Shown here one piece after another: positions 1 to 9,175 of a stretch of DNA of 46,255 bases. The position numbers were made by a program, and so were the translations under genes. Under the pieces are notes generated by a model. It was not told where the DNA came from. It was given only the letters and a program-made list of their open reading frames with translations, and did no database searches. Positions within the stretch are counted from its first letter, which is position 1, and every line of letters starts with the position of its first letter. This DNA is from CAYJGN01 sp964369635 (lineage in GTDB: Bacteria; Bacillota; Clostridia; Oscillospirales; Ruminococcaceae): contig CAYJGN010000013.1 in the NCBI GenBank assembly GCA_964369635.1, forward strand, positions 1 to 46,255, in the 5' to 3' direction.

Positions 1-761
1 CCGGAGTTATGACGCAGGGTGATACCCAGCTTGTCTTTATAGATACCCCAGGGCATCATAAAGCGAGAACAAAGCTTGGAACTGAAATGGTTAAAGCTGT
101 ATCGCAGTCGATTTTTGATGTTGACTGTGCAGTGCTTGTAGTAGATGCAAAACAGCGCAGAGATGAGCAGCTTTTATCGCTTATTGAGAATGTTCGCAAA
201 GCGGATATACCTCTTTACCTCGCGATAAATAAAATAGATTTGTTTAAAAACAAAGAAGAGATTTTAGAAGTTATCCAAAATTATAAAGACTTATATCCTT
301 TTGAGAGGGTAGTGCCTATTAGTGCGCTATCAGGCGATGGGGTTGATGTTTTAGTAGATATTCTAAAAGATAGCGCTGATGAGTCGCCGCATTTTTTCCC
401 AGAAGATACCCTAACAGACCAACCAGAGAAGGTTATAGTTGCCGAAATGGTGCGCGAGAAGATACTAAACCTTATGGAAAAGGAAGTGCCGCATGGTGTT
501 GCGGTTGTTGTTGAGAGCCAAAAAGAGCGAGCTAATGGAATACTCGATATAGATGTTTTAATCCTATGTGAGAAAAAGAATCACAAGGGGATGATAATAG
601 GTAAAAACGGGGCGATGCTTAAAAAAATCGCATCTCAGGCGAGAATTGAAGCCGAGAGCTTTTTTGAAACTAAAATCAATATGAAATGCTGGGTTAAAGT
701 TAAAGAAGACTGGCGAAATAAAGAAGGACTGATAACCCAGTTTGGTCTTTCAAACAATTAA
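1..761 (+). CDS. era: GTPase Era, 5'-truncated by the window edge
   Basis: Era is an essential membrane-associated GTPase that binds the 3' end of 16S rRNA and assists 30S subunit maturation. The reading frame is open from base 3, so the G1 P-loop and N-terminus lie upstream of the window; the ATG at 9 is internal. Visible motifs are G3 (DTPG, near bases 48-59), G4 (NKID, near 228-239) and G5 (SALSG), followed by the C-terminal KH domain with its GKNG loop (near 600-611) and the usual ending around KVKEDWRNKEGLI. About 250 residues of the roughly 300-residue family length are present. The YqzL-like gene and recO follow, the standard Firmicutes order. Identity is secure. Confidence 0.97.
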   Translation, partial: GVMTQGDTQLVFIDTPGHHKARTKLGTEMVKAVSQSIFDVDCAVLVVDAKQRRDEQLLSLIENVRKADIPLYLAINKIDLFKNKEEILEVIQNYKDLYPFERVVPISALSGDGVDVLVDILKDSADESPHFFPEDTLTDQPEKVIVAEMVREKILNLMEKEVPHGVAVVVESQKERANGILDIDVLILCEKKNHKGMIIGKNGAMLKKIASQARIEAESFFETKINMKCWVKVKEDWRNKEGLITQFGLSNN

Positions 762-862
762 ACTAAAAAGCTAAGAAAACTTATAAAAATTATTTTTTTC
801 TATTTTTTTCCGATAATATTCTACTCAAAAAAGCGTTACAATAACTAAAAGAGGTGGATATT

Positions 863-1039
863 ATGAAAAATATGGACAGTTATCTTAAATTTTTAAGTGA
901 TGGTAAAATAGGCAGTTATCTTGAGTATTTAAGGCTTGAGAATCTGCTTTCGGGAGACGATAATGCACCGAACGCTGAAGGGGATAGTGATCGGGAGGAA
1001 AGAGATATCAGGAGATCTGATATTAACTATCCTGACTGA
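863..1039 (+). CDS. Small YqzL-like protein overlapping recO
   Basis: This 58-residue ORF lies between era and recO, where Bacillota often carry the small gene yqzL. The segment YLKFLSDGKIGSYLEYLRLE resembles the short YqzL pattern (aromatic-x-x-F, then TG-x-I-x-x-YL-x-Y-x-x-L). The preferred start is ATG 863, five bases after GAGGTGG (851-857); a GTG at 854 is possible but lies inside that ribosome binding site. The acidic, charged C-terminal half overlaps the first 77 bases of recO in another frame, so its sequence may largely reflect the recO frame. Function is unknown in the family. Assignment rests on position plus a weak motif. Confidence 0.55.
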   Translation: MKNMDSYLKFLSDGKIGSYLEYLRLENLLSGDDNAPNAEGDSDREERDIRRSDINYPD

Positions 1040-1718
1040 GTCGAAAGAGACTATTAAAGCATATTTTAAGAATGCAAAGACAGTCAAAGGGAGAGCTCAA
1101 ACGAGCTCTTTGCTGCTCTGCTATTCTACCTTTGAACTCTTCTATTATAAAGGCAGGTATACGGTGAATGATGCCTATGTTTTAGAGGAGTTTAAAGCGC
1201 TTCGCTATGATGTTTTAAATTTGGCGCTTGGCAGTTATTTTGCCTCTCTCGCTTCGCAATTTTCAAAGGGTGAGCGGAGTGGTGAACTTTTAAGATTATT
1301 GCTAAACTGCCTTTATTTTTTATGTAGCGGAAAAGATCCTAAAATAATAAAATCTATTTTTGAGCTTCGAAGTGCTTCTGCTGCTGGATTTATGCCGAAT
1401 ATGGTATCTTGCGGGAGCTGCTCAAAGTTTGAGGATACAGAGTATTATTTTGATTTTGAGAGCAGCTCTTTTTTTTGCAAAAACTGTTGCGAAAAAGAGG
1501 GGAATATATCAAAAAACGTTATAGATACTGTGCGATTCATACTATATAGCGACCTTAAATCGACACTGGCTATAAAATGCAGCGAGGAGCTTCGAGATGC
1601 GCTTGCGGCTTTTTCAGAGAGCCTTATTGTCCGTATTGACGGACTGCACTATGAACAACTAACCTACTATCACAACTTACGGAGGACAACCGATGAATTT
1701 TTACTTAAAAAACCTTGA
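963..1718 (+). CDS. recO: DNA repair protein RecO
   Basis: RecO works with RecR to load RecA onto SSB-coated single-stranded DNA in RecF-pathway repair. The 251-residue product has the N-terminal OB-fold (start near MHRTLKGIVIGRKE, then the TILTE strand) and a C-terminal helical domain with a four-cysteine zinc-binding pair, CGSC near residues 150-153 and CKNC near 172-175. ATG 963 is chosen because it gives the family N-terminus and follows GGGAG (952-956) by six bases; the upstream ATG at 936 would add unrelated residues. The start lies inside the YqzL-like ORF, and the end overlaps mutS2 by 26 bases, so the three genes are probably translationally coupled. Confidence 0.93.
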   Translation: MHRTLKGIVIGRKEISGDLILTILTESKETIKAYFKNAKTVKGRAQTSSLLLCYSTFELFYYKGRYTVNDAYVLEEFKALRYDVLNLALGSYFASLASQFSKGERSGELLRLLLNCLYFLCSGKDPKIIKSIFELRSASAAGFMPNMVSCGSCSKFEDTEYYFDFESSSFFCKNCCEKEGNISKNVIDTVRFILYSDLKSTLAIKCSEELRDALAAFSESLIVRIDGLHYEQLTYYHNLRRTTDEFLLKKP

Positions 1719-4056
1719 GTTTCCTAAGGTTTTAGATATACTTGCAACATTTGCTGTTTTGAAAAAAACAAAAGAAGATATAACTAAAATAGCACCGAGT
1801 GGGGATTTTTACAGAGCAGAGCAAGAGCTTGCTAAGACAAAAGAAGCTTTTGTAAGTCTTCTGAAATTTGGAAGCCCGAAACTGCGCGCAGTTGAAGATA
1901 TAACCCCTATTATGCAGAGAGCTAATTTAAATGGTATCCTCTCACTTGGTGAGCTTTTAATTACCGCTTCGTTTATATCGGTTATGCGGGATTTAAATAG
2001 ATATTCAAATGATTTTGGGGAGACCGAATATCTGCAAAATTATTTTAACCTACTCTATACAGATACTTATCTTATGCAAAAAATCCAAACGGCTATAATT
2101 TCAGAGGAAGAAGTTTCTGATAGTGCAAGTGATACCCTCTTTACGATTAGACGAAAGATAAAGGGAATTGAGGGGAAAATTCGCGAGCGACTAAACTATT
2201 ATATAACTTCAAGTACCTTATCAAAGTACCTACAAGAGAATATTATAACTATGCGAAATGGGCGGTTTGTTATACCTATTAAGGCTGAATATCGCTCGTC
2301 AGTTAAAGGAATAGTGCACGACTCTTCGGGCAGTGGAGCGACTGTTTTCATAGAACCCGATGAAATAGTTTCGGTAAATAACGATATCCGAGAGCTCAAA
2401 GGAGCAGAGGCTGAGGAGATCGAGAGAATAGTGCGCCAGCTATCAGGAGAGGTTGCGTCTATTAGCCGTCAGTTAGTTGATGGATATGGTGCGGTAGTCT
2501 CAATTGATATGGTGTTTTCAAAAGCAAAATATGCAGTTGCGATAGATGGATACCCTCCGATACTTAATAATGAGGGAATAATAGATCTTAAACAGGCAAG
2601 ACATCCGCTTTTGAAAAAGAATGAGGTCGTAGCTATTGATATAAGGGTTGGCGGAGATTTTAAAACCCTTGTTATAACAGGGCCGAATACCGGCGGAAAA
2701 ACCGTTTCGCTTAAAACGCTTGGTCTTCATTCAATTATGGCGGGGTGCGGGATGTATCTTCCGGCAGGTGAGGGGAGCAGAGTTTGTATATTTCAAAATA
2801 TTCTCTCAGATATCGGGGACGAGCAGTCGATAGAGCAGAGCCTTTCAACCTTCTCAGGACATATGAAAGGGATAATTGAGATACTTAAAATAGCGGACAG
2901 CAACTCGCTTGTACTGCTTGATGAGCTTGGTGCTGGAACCGACCCTGCAGAGGGTGCTGCGATTGCAGTGGAGCTACTTGAGACTCTTGCGAAACGAGGT
3001 TGTTTAGTTGCGGCAACGACCCATTATGCCGAGATAAAACTATATGCGCTTGAGCGCGATTATGTTGAGAATGCAAGCTGTGAGTTTGATTTAAAAACGC
3101 TCGCGCCAACCTATAAGCTGCTAATCGGGGTCCCTGGAAAGAGCAATGCGTTTGCCATTTCAAGAAGACTTGGACTACCAGAAGAGATAATTAAAGCGGC
3201 AGAGGGGCATATTGGTTCTGATGATAAGCGATTTGAAACGGTTATATCGGAGCTTCACCGAAAGCAAGGTGTTTTAGAGCGCGAGATACTAAACTCAAAA
3301 TCGCTAAAAGAAGAGGTTAAGAGGGTTCGGGCGCAGGCTGAGCGCGAGGTGAGTAAAATACGAAATGCCTCTGAAATTGAGCTTAAAAGAGCGAAGGCAG
3401 AAGCTGAAAAAATCGTTTTGAATGCAACGAAGCAGGCGGAAGAGCTTCTCCAAGAGATAAATGATATTAGAAAGATAAAAGAGGCGGGTGGTCTCTCAAA
3501 CAAAGGACTATCGGCGAGGAGCTCAATTAAATCAAAGCTTAAAAAGCTTGATGATACCCTAAATCCTGTTGCTGAGAATATCGAGGAAGATGATGATTAT
3601 ATTTTGCCTCGTCCGCTAAAAGTTGGCGATATAGTTTTTATTGCGGCGTTTAAGAGCAAAGGTGAGGTTGTTGCAGTAGGCAAAGATTCAGTTGAGGTGC
3701 TTGCTGGAAATATGAAGACAAAGGTCTCAATTAAAGGTCTTCGACTGCTTGAAGAGAAAAAACAAAGACAAAAGTCGGTTGTTAAAAGCCAGGTTAAAAA
3801 AATAAACCGCGATGCAACAAGCTCGGTTGATGTCCGCGGACTATCAGCTGAAGAGGCGCTGATGGAAGTTGATAGCTTTATAGATAACTGCGTTCTATCC
3901 CACCTTGAAACGGTAACGATAATCCATGGGGTCGGGACGGGAGTTTTAAAAACCGCCATTAGGAACCACCTTCGTCGCCATAAGTCGGTAAAAAACCATA
4001 GAAGAGGGCTCTATGGAGAGGGCGAGGACGGGGTTACTATAGTCGAGATAAAATAA
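1693..4056 (+). CDS. mutS2: Endonuclease MutS2 (ATPase with Smr domain)
   Basis: MutS2 is a MutS-like ATPase that lacks the mismatch-binding domain. In Bacillota it suppresses homologous recombination and acts in ribosome rescue of collided ribosomes. At 787 residues it has the normal length. The core and clamp regions are followed by Walker A GPNTGGKT (about residues 330-337), Walker B LVLLDELGAGTDPAEG (about 406-421) and the ATTHY switch. Next come a long charged coiled coil (about 515-600) and a C-terminal Smr nuclease domain (about 710-787) with HGVGTG. The Smr motif usually written LDLRG reads VDVRG here. ATG 1693 follows GGAGG (1681-1685). It overlaps the end of recO. Confidence 0.96.
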   Translation: MNFYLKNLEFPKVLDILATFAVLKKTKEDITKIAPSGDFYRAEQELAKTKEAFVSLLKFGSPKLRAVEDITPIMQRANLNGILSLGELLITASFISVMRDLNRYSNDFGETEYLQNYFNLLYTDTYLMQKIQTAIISEEEVSDSASDTLFTIRRKIKGIEGKIRERLNYYITSSTLSKYLQENIITMRNGRFVIPIKAEYRSSVKGIVHDSSGSGATVFIEPDEIVSVNNDIRELKGAEAEEIERIVRQLSGEVASISRQLVDGYGAVVSIDMVFSKAKYAVAIDGYPPILNNEGIIDLKQARHPLLKKNEVVAIDIRVGGDFKTLVITGPNTGGKTVSLKTLGLHSIMAGCGMYLPAGEGSRVCIFQNILSDIGDEQSIEQSLSTFSGHMKGIIEILKIADSNSLVLLDELGAGTDPAEGAAIAVELLETLAKRGCLVAATTHYAEIKLYALERDYVENASCEFDLKTLAPTYKLLIGVPGKSNAFAISRRLGLPEEIIKAAEGHIGSDDKRFETVISELHRKQGVLEREILNSKSLKEEVKRVRAQAEREVSKIRNASEIELKRAKAEAEKIVLNATKQAEELLQEINDIRKIKEAGGLSNKGLSARSSIKSKLKKLDDTLNPVAENIEEDDDYILPRPLKVGDIVFIAAFKSKGEVVAVGKDSVEVLAGNMKTKVSIKGLRLLEEKKQRQKSVVKSQVKKINRDATSSVDVRGLSAEEALMEVDSFIDNCVLSHLETVTIIHGVGTGVLKTAIRNHLRRHKSVKNHRRGLYGEGEDGVTIVEIK

Positions 4057-4140
4057 TATAAATCGAGAGGAACAGAGGGTCTTTAATACCGCTTTTAAAG
4101 ATTTTATCGCGAGGATGCGAAGTGGAGATAGAGGAGGATT

Positions 4141-5535
4141 ATGGCAATTAATTTAACAGAAGGTAATCCGGCAAAGCAGATAGTTAGATTTGCAATTCCA
4201 ATGCTTATTGGAAATATTTTTCAGCAGCTCTATAATATGGTTGATAGCATAATCGTTGGAAGATTTGCAGGTGCCGATGCACTTGCAGCAGTCGGAAGTG
4301 CTTTTCCAACATTTTTTCTTATGCTCTCGATAGCGATAGGTCTATCTATAGGAATTTCAATCATACTCTCGCAGTATTTCGGGGCGAAAAAACTTGTAGA
4401 GTTAAGAGCTTCATTTGCAAATTCTATAATTTTAATAGCGGTAGTTTCAGTTGGAGTTACCATCATAGGACTTTTAGTTGTCGACCCATTATTAACAGCT
4501 ACAAATACCCCGGCAGAGACGTTTGAAATGTCGAAACAGTATCTTTCGGTAATGTTTGGTGGAATGATATTCACCTTCTATTTCAATGCATTCTCATCGG
4601 TGCTTCGCGCAATAGGAGATAGCAAAACACCGCTTTACTTCCTTATGATTGCAACGGTTATAAATATAATTCTTGATATTGTCTTTGTTCGAAATTTTGG
4701 GCTTGCAGCTATGGGTGTTGCTATTGCTACGATAATCGCACAGGCGGTATCTGCTATTCTATGCATAATCTATATATACCTAAAAGTGCCGGTTCTCAGA
4801 CCGCAAAAAGGGGATTTTAAAATCCGCAAAGATGAAATCGCAAAGATGCTAAAATATGGTATCCCAACAGCGATACAGCAGTCGTTTGTATCGGTTGGTA
4901 TGATATTAATTCAAGGGCTTGTTAATAGCTTTGGAACGGTATTTATGGCTTCATATACGGCGGCGACAAAAGTTGATGCCTTTGCAATGATGCCGCTACT
5001 AAATATAAGCCTTGCTATGAGTACCTTTACAGGGCAAAATATCGGAGTTGGAAATATAAAAAGGATAACAAAAGCCGTCAAAACTATAATGCTTGGTGTT
5101 TTAGCCTTTACGGTTGTGATGGGTGCTCTTATCGTAATGTTTGGACCATACCTAATAACTATATTTATCGACCCAGCAGACCCAAATGCAGCGCAGATAA
5201 TATCTTACGGAACAGAGTTTTTGCAGACGGTTGCATTCATGTATATTATATTTGGTGTAAGTCAAACGTTACTCGGAGTCCTTCGAGGAGCAGGAGATGT
5301 TAATTTCACCTTTTTATCCTCTGCGACGGTAATTTTTGTGAGGGCACCTGCTGCTTATATACTTGCGGCAACTGCACTTGATTACAGAGGTGTTTTCTAT
5401 TCAATAGGAATAGGTTGGCTTGCAGCGGCTGCTCTTCATTTCTTTAGATATAAGAGCGGAGCTTGGAAAACGAAATCTGTTTTTGGGAAGAATGTTATAA
5501 AGGATAAAGAAAAGGAAATTGTCCAGAGTGAATAA
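4141..5535 (+). CDS. MATE family multidrug/cation exporter
   Basis: A 464-residue integral membrane protein of the MATE family, which exports cationic compounds in exchange for Na+ or H+. About twelve hydrophobic segments are visible in two halves of six. The first half opens with the typical NPAKQIVRFAIPMLIGNIFQ segment and the second with KYGIPTAIQQSFVSVG (near residue 240). The start is ATG 4141 with GAGGAGG at 4131-4137. It lies 84 bases after mutS2 and is closed by the palindromic terminator at 5541, so it may share the recO-mutS2 transcript or have its own promoter. The substrate cannot be inferred. Family assignment is strong; no trivial gene name is justified. Confidence 0.92.
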   Translation: MAINLTEGNPAKQIVRFAIPMLIGNIFQQLYNMVDSIIVGRFAGADALAAVGSAFPTFFLMLSIAIGLSIGISIILSQYFGAKKLVELRASFANSIILIAVVSVGVTIIGLLVVDPLLTATNTPAETFEMSKQYLSVMFGGMIFTFYFNAFSSVLRAIGDSKTPLYFLMIATVINIILDIVFVRNFGLAAMGVAIATIIAQAVSAILCIIYIYLKVPVLRPQKGDFKIRKDEIAKMLKYGIPTAIQQSFVSVGMILIQGLVNSFGTVFMASYTAATKVDAFAMMPLLNISLAMSTFTGQNIGVGNIKRITKAVKTIMLGVLAFTVVMGALIVMFGPYLITIFIDPADPNAAQIISYGTEFLQTVAFMYIIFGVSQTLLGVLRGAGDVNFTFLSSATVIFVRAPAAYILAATALDYRGVFYSIGIGWLAAAALHFFRYKSGAWKTKSVFGKNVIKDKEKEIVQSE

Positions 5536-5540
5536 TAAAA

Positions 5541-5570
5541 TGGGAGTGGATTAATCCACTCCCATTTATT
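5541..5570. terminator. Bidirectional intrinsic terminator (perfect palindrome)
   Basis: Bases 5541-5564 form a perfect 24-base palindrome (TGGGAGTGGATT and its exact complement), flanked by AATAAAA on the left and TTTATT on the right. It lies between the convergent MATE and GGDEF genes and can terminate both, since each strand reads a GC-containing stem followed by a T-rich tract. Confidence 0.85.
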
Positions 5571-5572
5571 AG

Positions 5573-7309
5573 TTATGAAAGGTAAACAGAATAGCTGTTT
5601 TTACCTGCTTTTTTAACGGTGTACATAGCATCTCTCGCCATTTCAAGCAGTTTTTCGCAATCTGATTTATCATCTGAGAATGCAATTCCAACACTTGCAG
5701 ATATAGCAACTGTTTGCATCCCTTCTGTGTAGATAAGATTCAGTTTTTTGCATATCTCATCTGCTTTTGAGAGAAGCCTATCTCTGCTTATTATGTCTTT
5801 GGTGAGTATGCAGAAGGTATCTCCAGATAATCTGCCGATAATATCAGAATGCCTAAATGACTTCTTTATAATATCGGAAACAGATGCAAGTACGTTATCG
5901 CCATAATCTCTTCCAAATGTGCTATTTACCCGCTCAAAATCATCGAGATCTAAAAGGATTATACCGTGGAGTTTGCCTTTGTTTTTTATCTCATAAAGAA
6001 AGTTGTTTACCTCCCTTTGAAATATCTCTTTTTTATAAAGGCCTGTCAACAGATCCCTCTCATCGCCATATTTAAAGATAATTTCTGCTTCTAAATCATA
6101 ATGCTTGTCCTCAAAAGAAATAAAACCGCGGACTTCGAAGCTCTGCTGATCGAGATAGGTAAATATCTTGCAATTTTGCCACCTGTATTTACCACCCGGG
6201 AAATACTGCCTGAAATTGCAACTATGACTGTGTTTGCGGTGGGAAAAATCAAATAGTATATTTTTTTGATTAAATATATCAAGAAATGCAACCATGTCCT
6301 CAGGTAGGATATGCTTTTTGGTAAACTCAAGAAGCATTTCGCTATAGCTTCCCGATGGTGAAATATCATGTGTTAAAAACCAGTTTTCATCTATATTTGT
6401 AAACTTATCTTTTGTGAAATTAATCTCATGTGCAACTACTGATGGATTGTTTTTTGCGTTTTTATATTGCTCGTGAACATATTGAGCTTCATCGCTTAGT
6501 AAAACAAGCTCAGAAACATCTCGATTATAGATTTGAATATAAAGGTCTGAATTTTTAAAATCTTTAAAAATCTGAACGGTTGATTCTAACCACTGGGTGT
6601 GTGCGCAGGATTTATCGGTGCAACCTTTAAATCTAAATGAAAACCTTCGAATATCGCTATTATAAAGTTTTTCAATATTTAGTCTTTCTAAGTTATCCGA
6701 AACTGTTTTAGTATGCTCTGGAGCAGAGGTGTTTTTCGCAAGCTCCAAAGCGAAGTTTTTAAATGATGAGCCGCACTCAAAGGTTATATCTAAAATATTT
6801 TTTGCATGGATTATTTTATCAGCTGTTATATTCGCTTCGCATATTAGCTCTCTATCTATAATAAGGCTTCTTGCATATTCATTTTCACGAAGAGCCCAAA
6901 ACCATCCATTTTCATCGGTCAGAGTGCCTATAGAATAGATAGGCATGCCATGGATATCAAAGATATTAACAAGATAAATATTTATAGCCGTGGATTTTCC
7001 ATCAATTATACCTGTTAAATTTTGTTCAACTAAAGGTTCTCCATTTTCTATCCTCTCAAATATAGAGAGAAATATTGACGAGTCTGCTTTATCTATTATT
7101 CCAGTTTCTATAAATGCATGAGGGCCTGCTCTTATAACATCAGGAAGTTGATATTTTACTGCAAGATTCCCGTGCAGTCTTATTTGTTTTGTGTTTGGGT
7201 CATATTCAAAGACGTTTGCACGAGTTATATCAAGAGTTATATTAAAAACTTTATCAAAATAGGCGAGTTTTTCCTCTGTTGTTAGTTGTTTAAATCCATT
7301 CGCGTTCAT
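5573..7309 (-). CDS. PAS-like sensor with degenerate GGDEF domain
   Basis: A 578-residue soluble protein with a long N-terminal sensory part and a C-terminal GGDEF domain (about residues 410-578). The N-terminal region has no membrane segment and contains PAS-like stretches, for example around RRFSFRFKGC. The signature reads SGDTF (495-499) instead of GGDEF. The metal-binding DLDDF region is present, and so is the inhibitory RxxD site (RHSD, 486-489) with normal spacing. GGDEF enzymes make cyclic di-GMP; this one may be weak or inactive and act as a receptor, which is inference. ATG 7309 follows GAGGTG; an ORF extension of 15 residues to 7354 lacks support. It stands alone and convergent with the MATE gene. 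Confidence 0.85.
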   Translation of the reverse strand: MNANGFKQLTTEEKLAYFDKVFNITLDITRANVFEYDPNTKQIRLHGNLAVKYQLPDVIRAGPHAFIETGIIDKADSSIFLSIFERIENGEPLVEQNLTGIIDGKSTAINIYLVNIFDIHGMPIYSIGTLTDENGWFWALRENEYARSLIIDRELICEANITADKIIHAKNILDITFECGSSFKNFALELAKNTSAPEHTKTVSDNLERLNIEKLYNSDIRRFSFRFKGCTDKSCAHTQWLESTVQIFKDFKNSDLYIQIYNRDVSELVLLSDEAQYVHEQYKNAKNNPSVVAHEINFTKDKFTNIDENWFLTHDISPSGSYSEMLLEFTKKHILPEDMVAFLDIFNQKNILFDFSHRKHSHSCNFRQYFPGGKYRWQNCKIFTYLDQQSFEVRGFISFEDKHYDLEAEIIFKYGDERDLLTGLYKKEIFQREVNNFLYEIKNKGKLHGIILLDLDDFERVNSTFGRDYGDNVLASVSDIIKKSFRHSDIIGRLSGDTFCILTKDIISRDRLLSKADEICKKLNLIYTEGMQTVAISASVGIAFSDDKSDCEKLLEMARDAMYTVKKAGKNSYSVYLS

Positions 7310-7440
7310 GCAACACCTCATCTCTAATTGGTAATATATATTTAATAGTAACATAAAGAAAAATTATATGCAATGAAGATTTTGTGTCAAATTGTAAATT
7401 TTTGACGATAGCTGTCGAAGATAAACTGACGGAATTATAT

Positions 7441-7490
7441 TAAAAAAGCAAAAAAAACAAGACCACAGGCGGTATTACCTGCGGTCTTGT
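7441..7490 (-). terminator. Intrinsic terminator of the acyl-CoA ligase operon
   Basis: ACAAGACC-a-CAGG (7457-7469) pairs with CCTG-c-GGTCTTGT (7478-7490) around an 8-base loop. On the - strand the stem is followed by a T-rich tract (the A-run at 7442-7456 as written). It lies directly after the stop of the ligase gene at 7505. Confidence 0.85.
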
Positions 7491-7504
7491 TTATTAAGTT
7501 TTAT

Positions 7505-9136
7505 TTATCGAAGCTCAACCCTTCTTATCTTTCCGCTGATAGTTTTTGGAAGTTCATCACGGAATTCAACAATACGAGGGTATTTATAAGGGGCTGTATG
7601 CTCTTTAACATACTGCTGAATCTCGGTTTTTAGCTCTTCTGTTTTAGTGGTACCTGCGACAAGAACCACAGTCGCCTTAACAACGTTTCCACGAACAGGA
7701 TCAGGAACACCAGTTACTGCGCACTCTAAAACATAAGGAAGCTCCATTATAACGCTCTCGATTTCAAAAGGCCCTATCCTATATCCAGAGCTCTTTATCA
7801 GGTCATCGGTTCTGCCGACATACCAAAGAAATCCATCTTCATCAGCCCAAGCGGTGTCGCCTGTGTGGTAGTAGCCGTCGTACCAAGCTTCGTTTGTCTT
7901 CTCTTCGTTTTTATAGTATCCGCGATAAAGACCAATTGGATTTCCTTCTTTTGTGTTTATGCAGAGCTCACCAACCTCACCAGGAGGGCATTTTTTGCCA
8001 TCTGCATCAAGAAGGGCTATTTTATATTGCGGGCTTGGTTTACCCATAGAGCCGGGCTTTGGTTCGGTGCCGACAAAAGTAGCTATCATTAAAGTTGTTT
8101 CTGTTTGGCCAAATCCCTCCATGAGTTTTAAGCCAGTTGCTTCATAGAATTTGTTATAAACTTCGGGGTTAAGCGCTTCGCCAGCTGTTGTTGCATGCTC
8201 AAGTGATGATAAATCATATTTCGAGAGATCTTGTTTTATAAAGAATCTATAGATAGTAGGTGGTGCGCAGAAGGTTGTTAGGCGGTGTTTTTCGATAAGA
8301 GAGAGCAGCTCATCTGCATTAAACTTATCAAAATCAAAGGTGAATATAGCCGCTTCACAGAGCCATTGGCCATAGAGCTTGCCCCAAGCCGCTTTCCCCC
8401 AACCGGTATCGGAAACGGTGAAATGAATACCATTTGGATTAACATTATGCCAAAATCTTGCAGTCATTATATGTCCGATAGCATAGCTGAAATCATGACA
8501 TGCAATTTTTGGATAACCAGTCGTTCCACTTGTGAAATACATAAGCATGCTGTCAGTTACCTTGTGGTCAGCTCTTCTTTGGTAAACATCAGAAGAAGCA
8601 GCACACCCGCTATCGAAATTTAACCAGCCCTCTTTATCATCGCCAACTTTAAAGGTTTTAACAGGGTTTGCCACTTCACTATTTGCCTCTTCAACATATG
8701 AGCAGACGTTATCATCGGCTGTGCAGATAATCGCGCGAACATCAGCTGCCTCAAAACGATAAACATAGTCTTTAGTGGTAAGCTGATTTGTTGCAGGAAT
8801 TGCAACGGCACCGAGCTTATGAAGAGCTAAGATAGCAACCCAGAACTGATAATGGCGCTTTAGAACAAGCATAACAGAGTCGCCTTTCGAAACGCCGTTT
8901 GCAGCAAGAAAGTTTGCCGCTTTGTTGCTCTCTTTTGAAAGGTCATCAAAGGTAAAACGGCGGGTGTCGCTCATATCGCTTGAAACCCAAAGCATTGCAA
9001 GCTTTTCACTATCTTGCTCAGCTATTGCATCGACAACATCGTGAGCGAAGTTAAAGTCATCTGGACAGTTAAATGAAACGTCTTTTATAACACCATTTTC
9101 ATCAAGCGTTTCAGTTAAGTATTTTTTATAAAGCAT
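7505..9136 (-). CDS. AMP-forming acyl-CoA synthetase (acetate/medium-chain type)
   Basis: This 543-residue adenylate-forming ligase activates a carboxylic acid to acyl-AMP and then acyl-CoA. All core motifs are present: P-loop TSGTTGYPK (202-210), GFGQTE (341-346), the TGD motif (425-427), the hinge region GRTDDLIKSSGYRIGPFEIE, and the C-terminal PKTISGKIRR with catalytic Lys near 536. Overall layout is that of the acetyl-CoA/medium-chain (MACS) group. The start has AGGAG upstream. It is the second gene behind an XRE-cupin regulator and a T-box leader read as isoleucine-specific. That suggests a branched short-chain acid such as 2-methylbutyrate as substrate, but the sequence alone does not show this. 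Confidence 0.9.
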   Translation of the reverse strand: MLYKKYLTETLDENGVIKDVSFNCPDDFNFAHDVVDAIAEQDSEKLAMLWVSSDMSDTRRFTFDDLSKESNKAANFLAANGVSKGDSVMLVLKRHYQFWVAILALHKLGAVAIPATNQLTTKDYVYRFEAADVRAIICTADDNVCSYVEEANSEVANPVKTFKVGDDKEGWLNFDSGCAASSDVYQRRADHKVTDSMLMYFTSGTTGYPKIACHDFSYAIGHIMTARFWHNVNPNGIHFTVSDTGWGKAAWGKLYGQWLCEAAIFTFDFDKFNADELLSLIEKHRLTTFCAPPTIYRFFIKQDLSKYDLSSLEHATTAGEALNPEVYNKFYEATGLKLMEGFGQTETTLMIATFVGTEPKPGSMGKPSPQYKIALLDADGKKCPPGEVGELCINTKEGNPIGLYRGYYKNEEKTNEAWYDGYYHTGDTAWADEDGFLWYVGRTDDLIKSSGYRIGPFEIESVIMELPYVLECAVTGVPDPVRGNVVKATVVLVAGTTKTEELKTEIQQYVKEHTAPYKYPRIVEFRDELPKTISGKIRRVELR

Positions 9137-9175
9137 ATTATTCTCCTATTCTGCCGCTGTTGCCGGCATAAATTT

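Noticed and set aside
2885..3163. Minus-strand ORFs inside mutS2 and other genes.
   Set aside because: They are shadow frames of well-supported plus-strand genes with no ribosome sites or family motifs.
4080..4101. Inverted repeat TCTTTAA/TTAAAGA after mutS2 as a terminator.
   Set aside because: The stem is seven nearly all A-T pairs; too weak to call and readthrough to the MATE gene is plausible.
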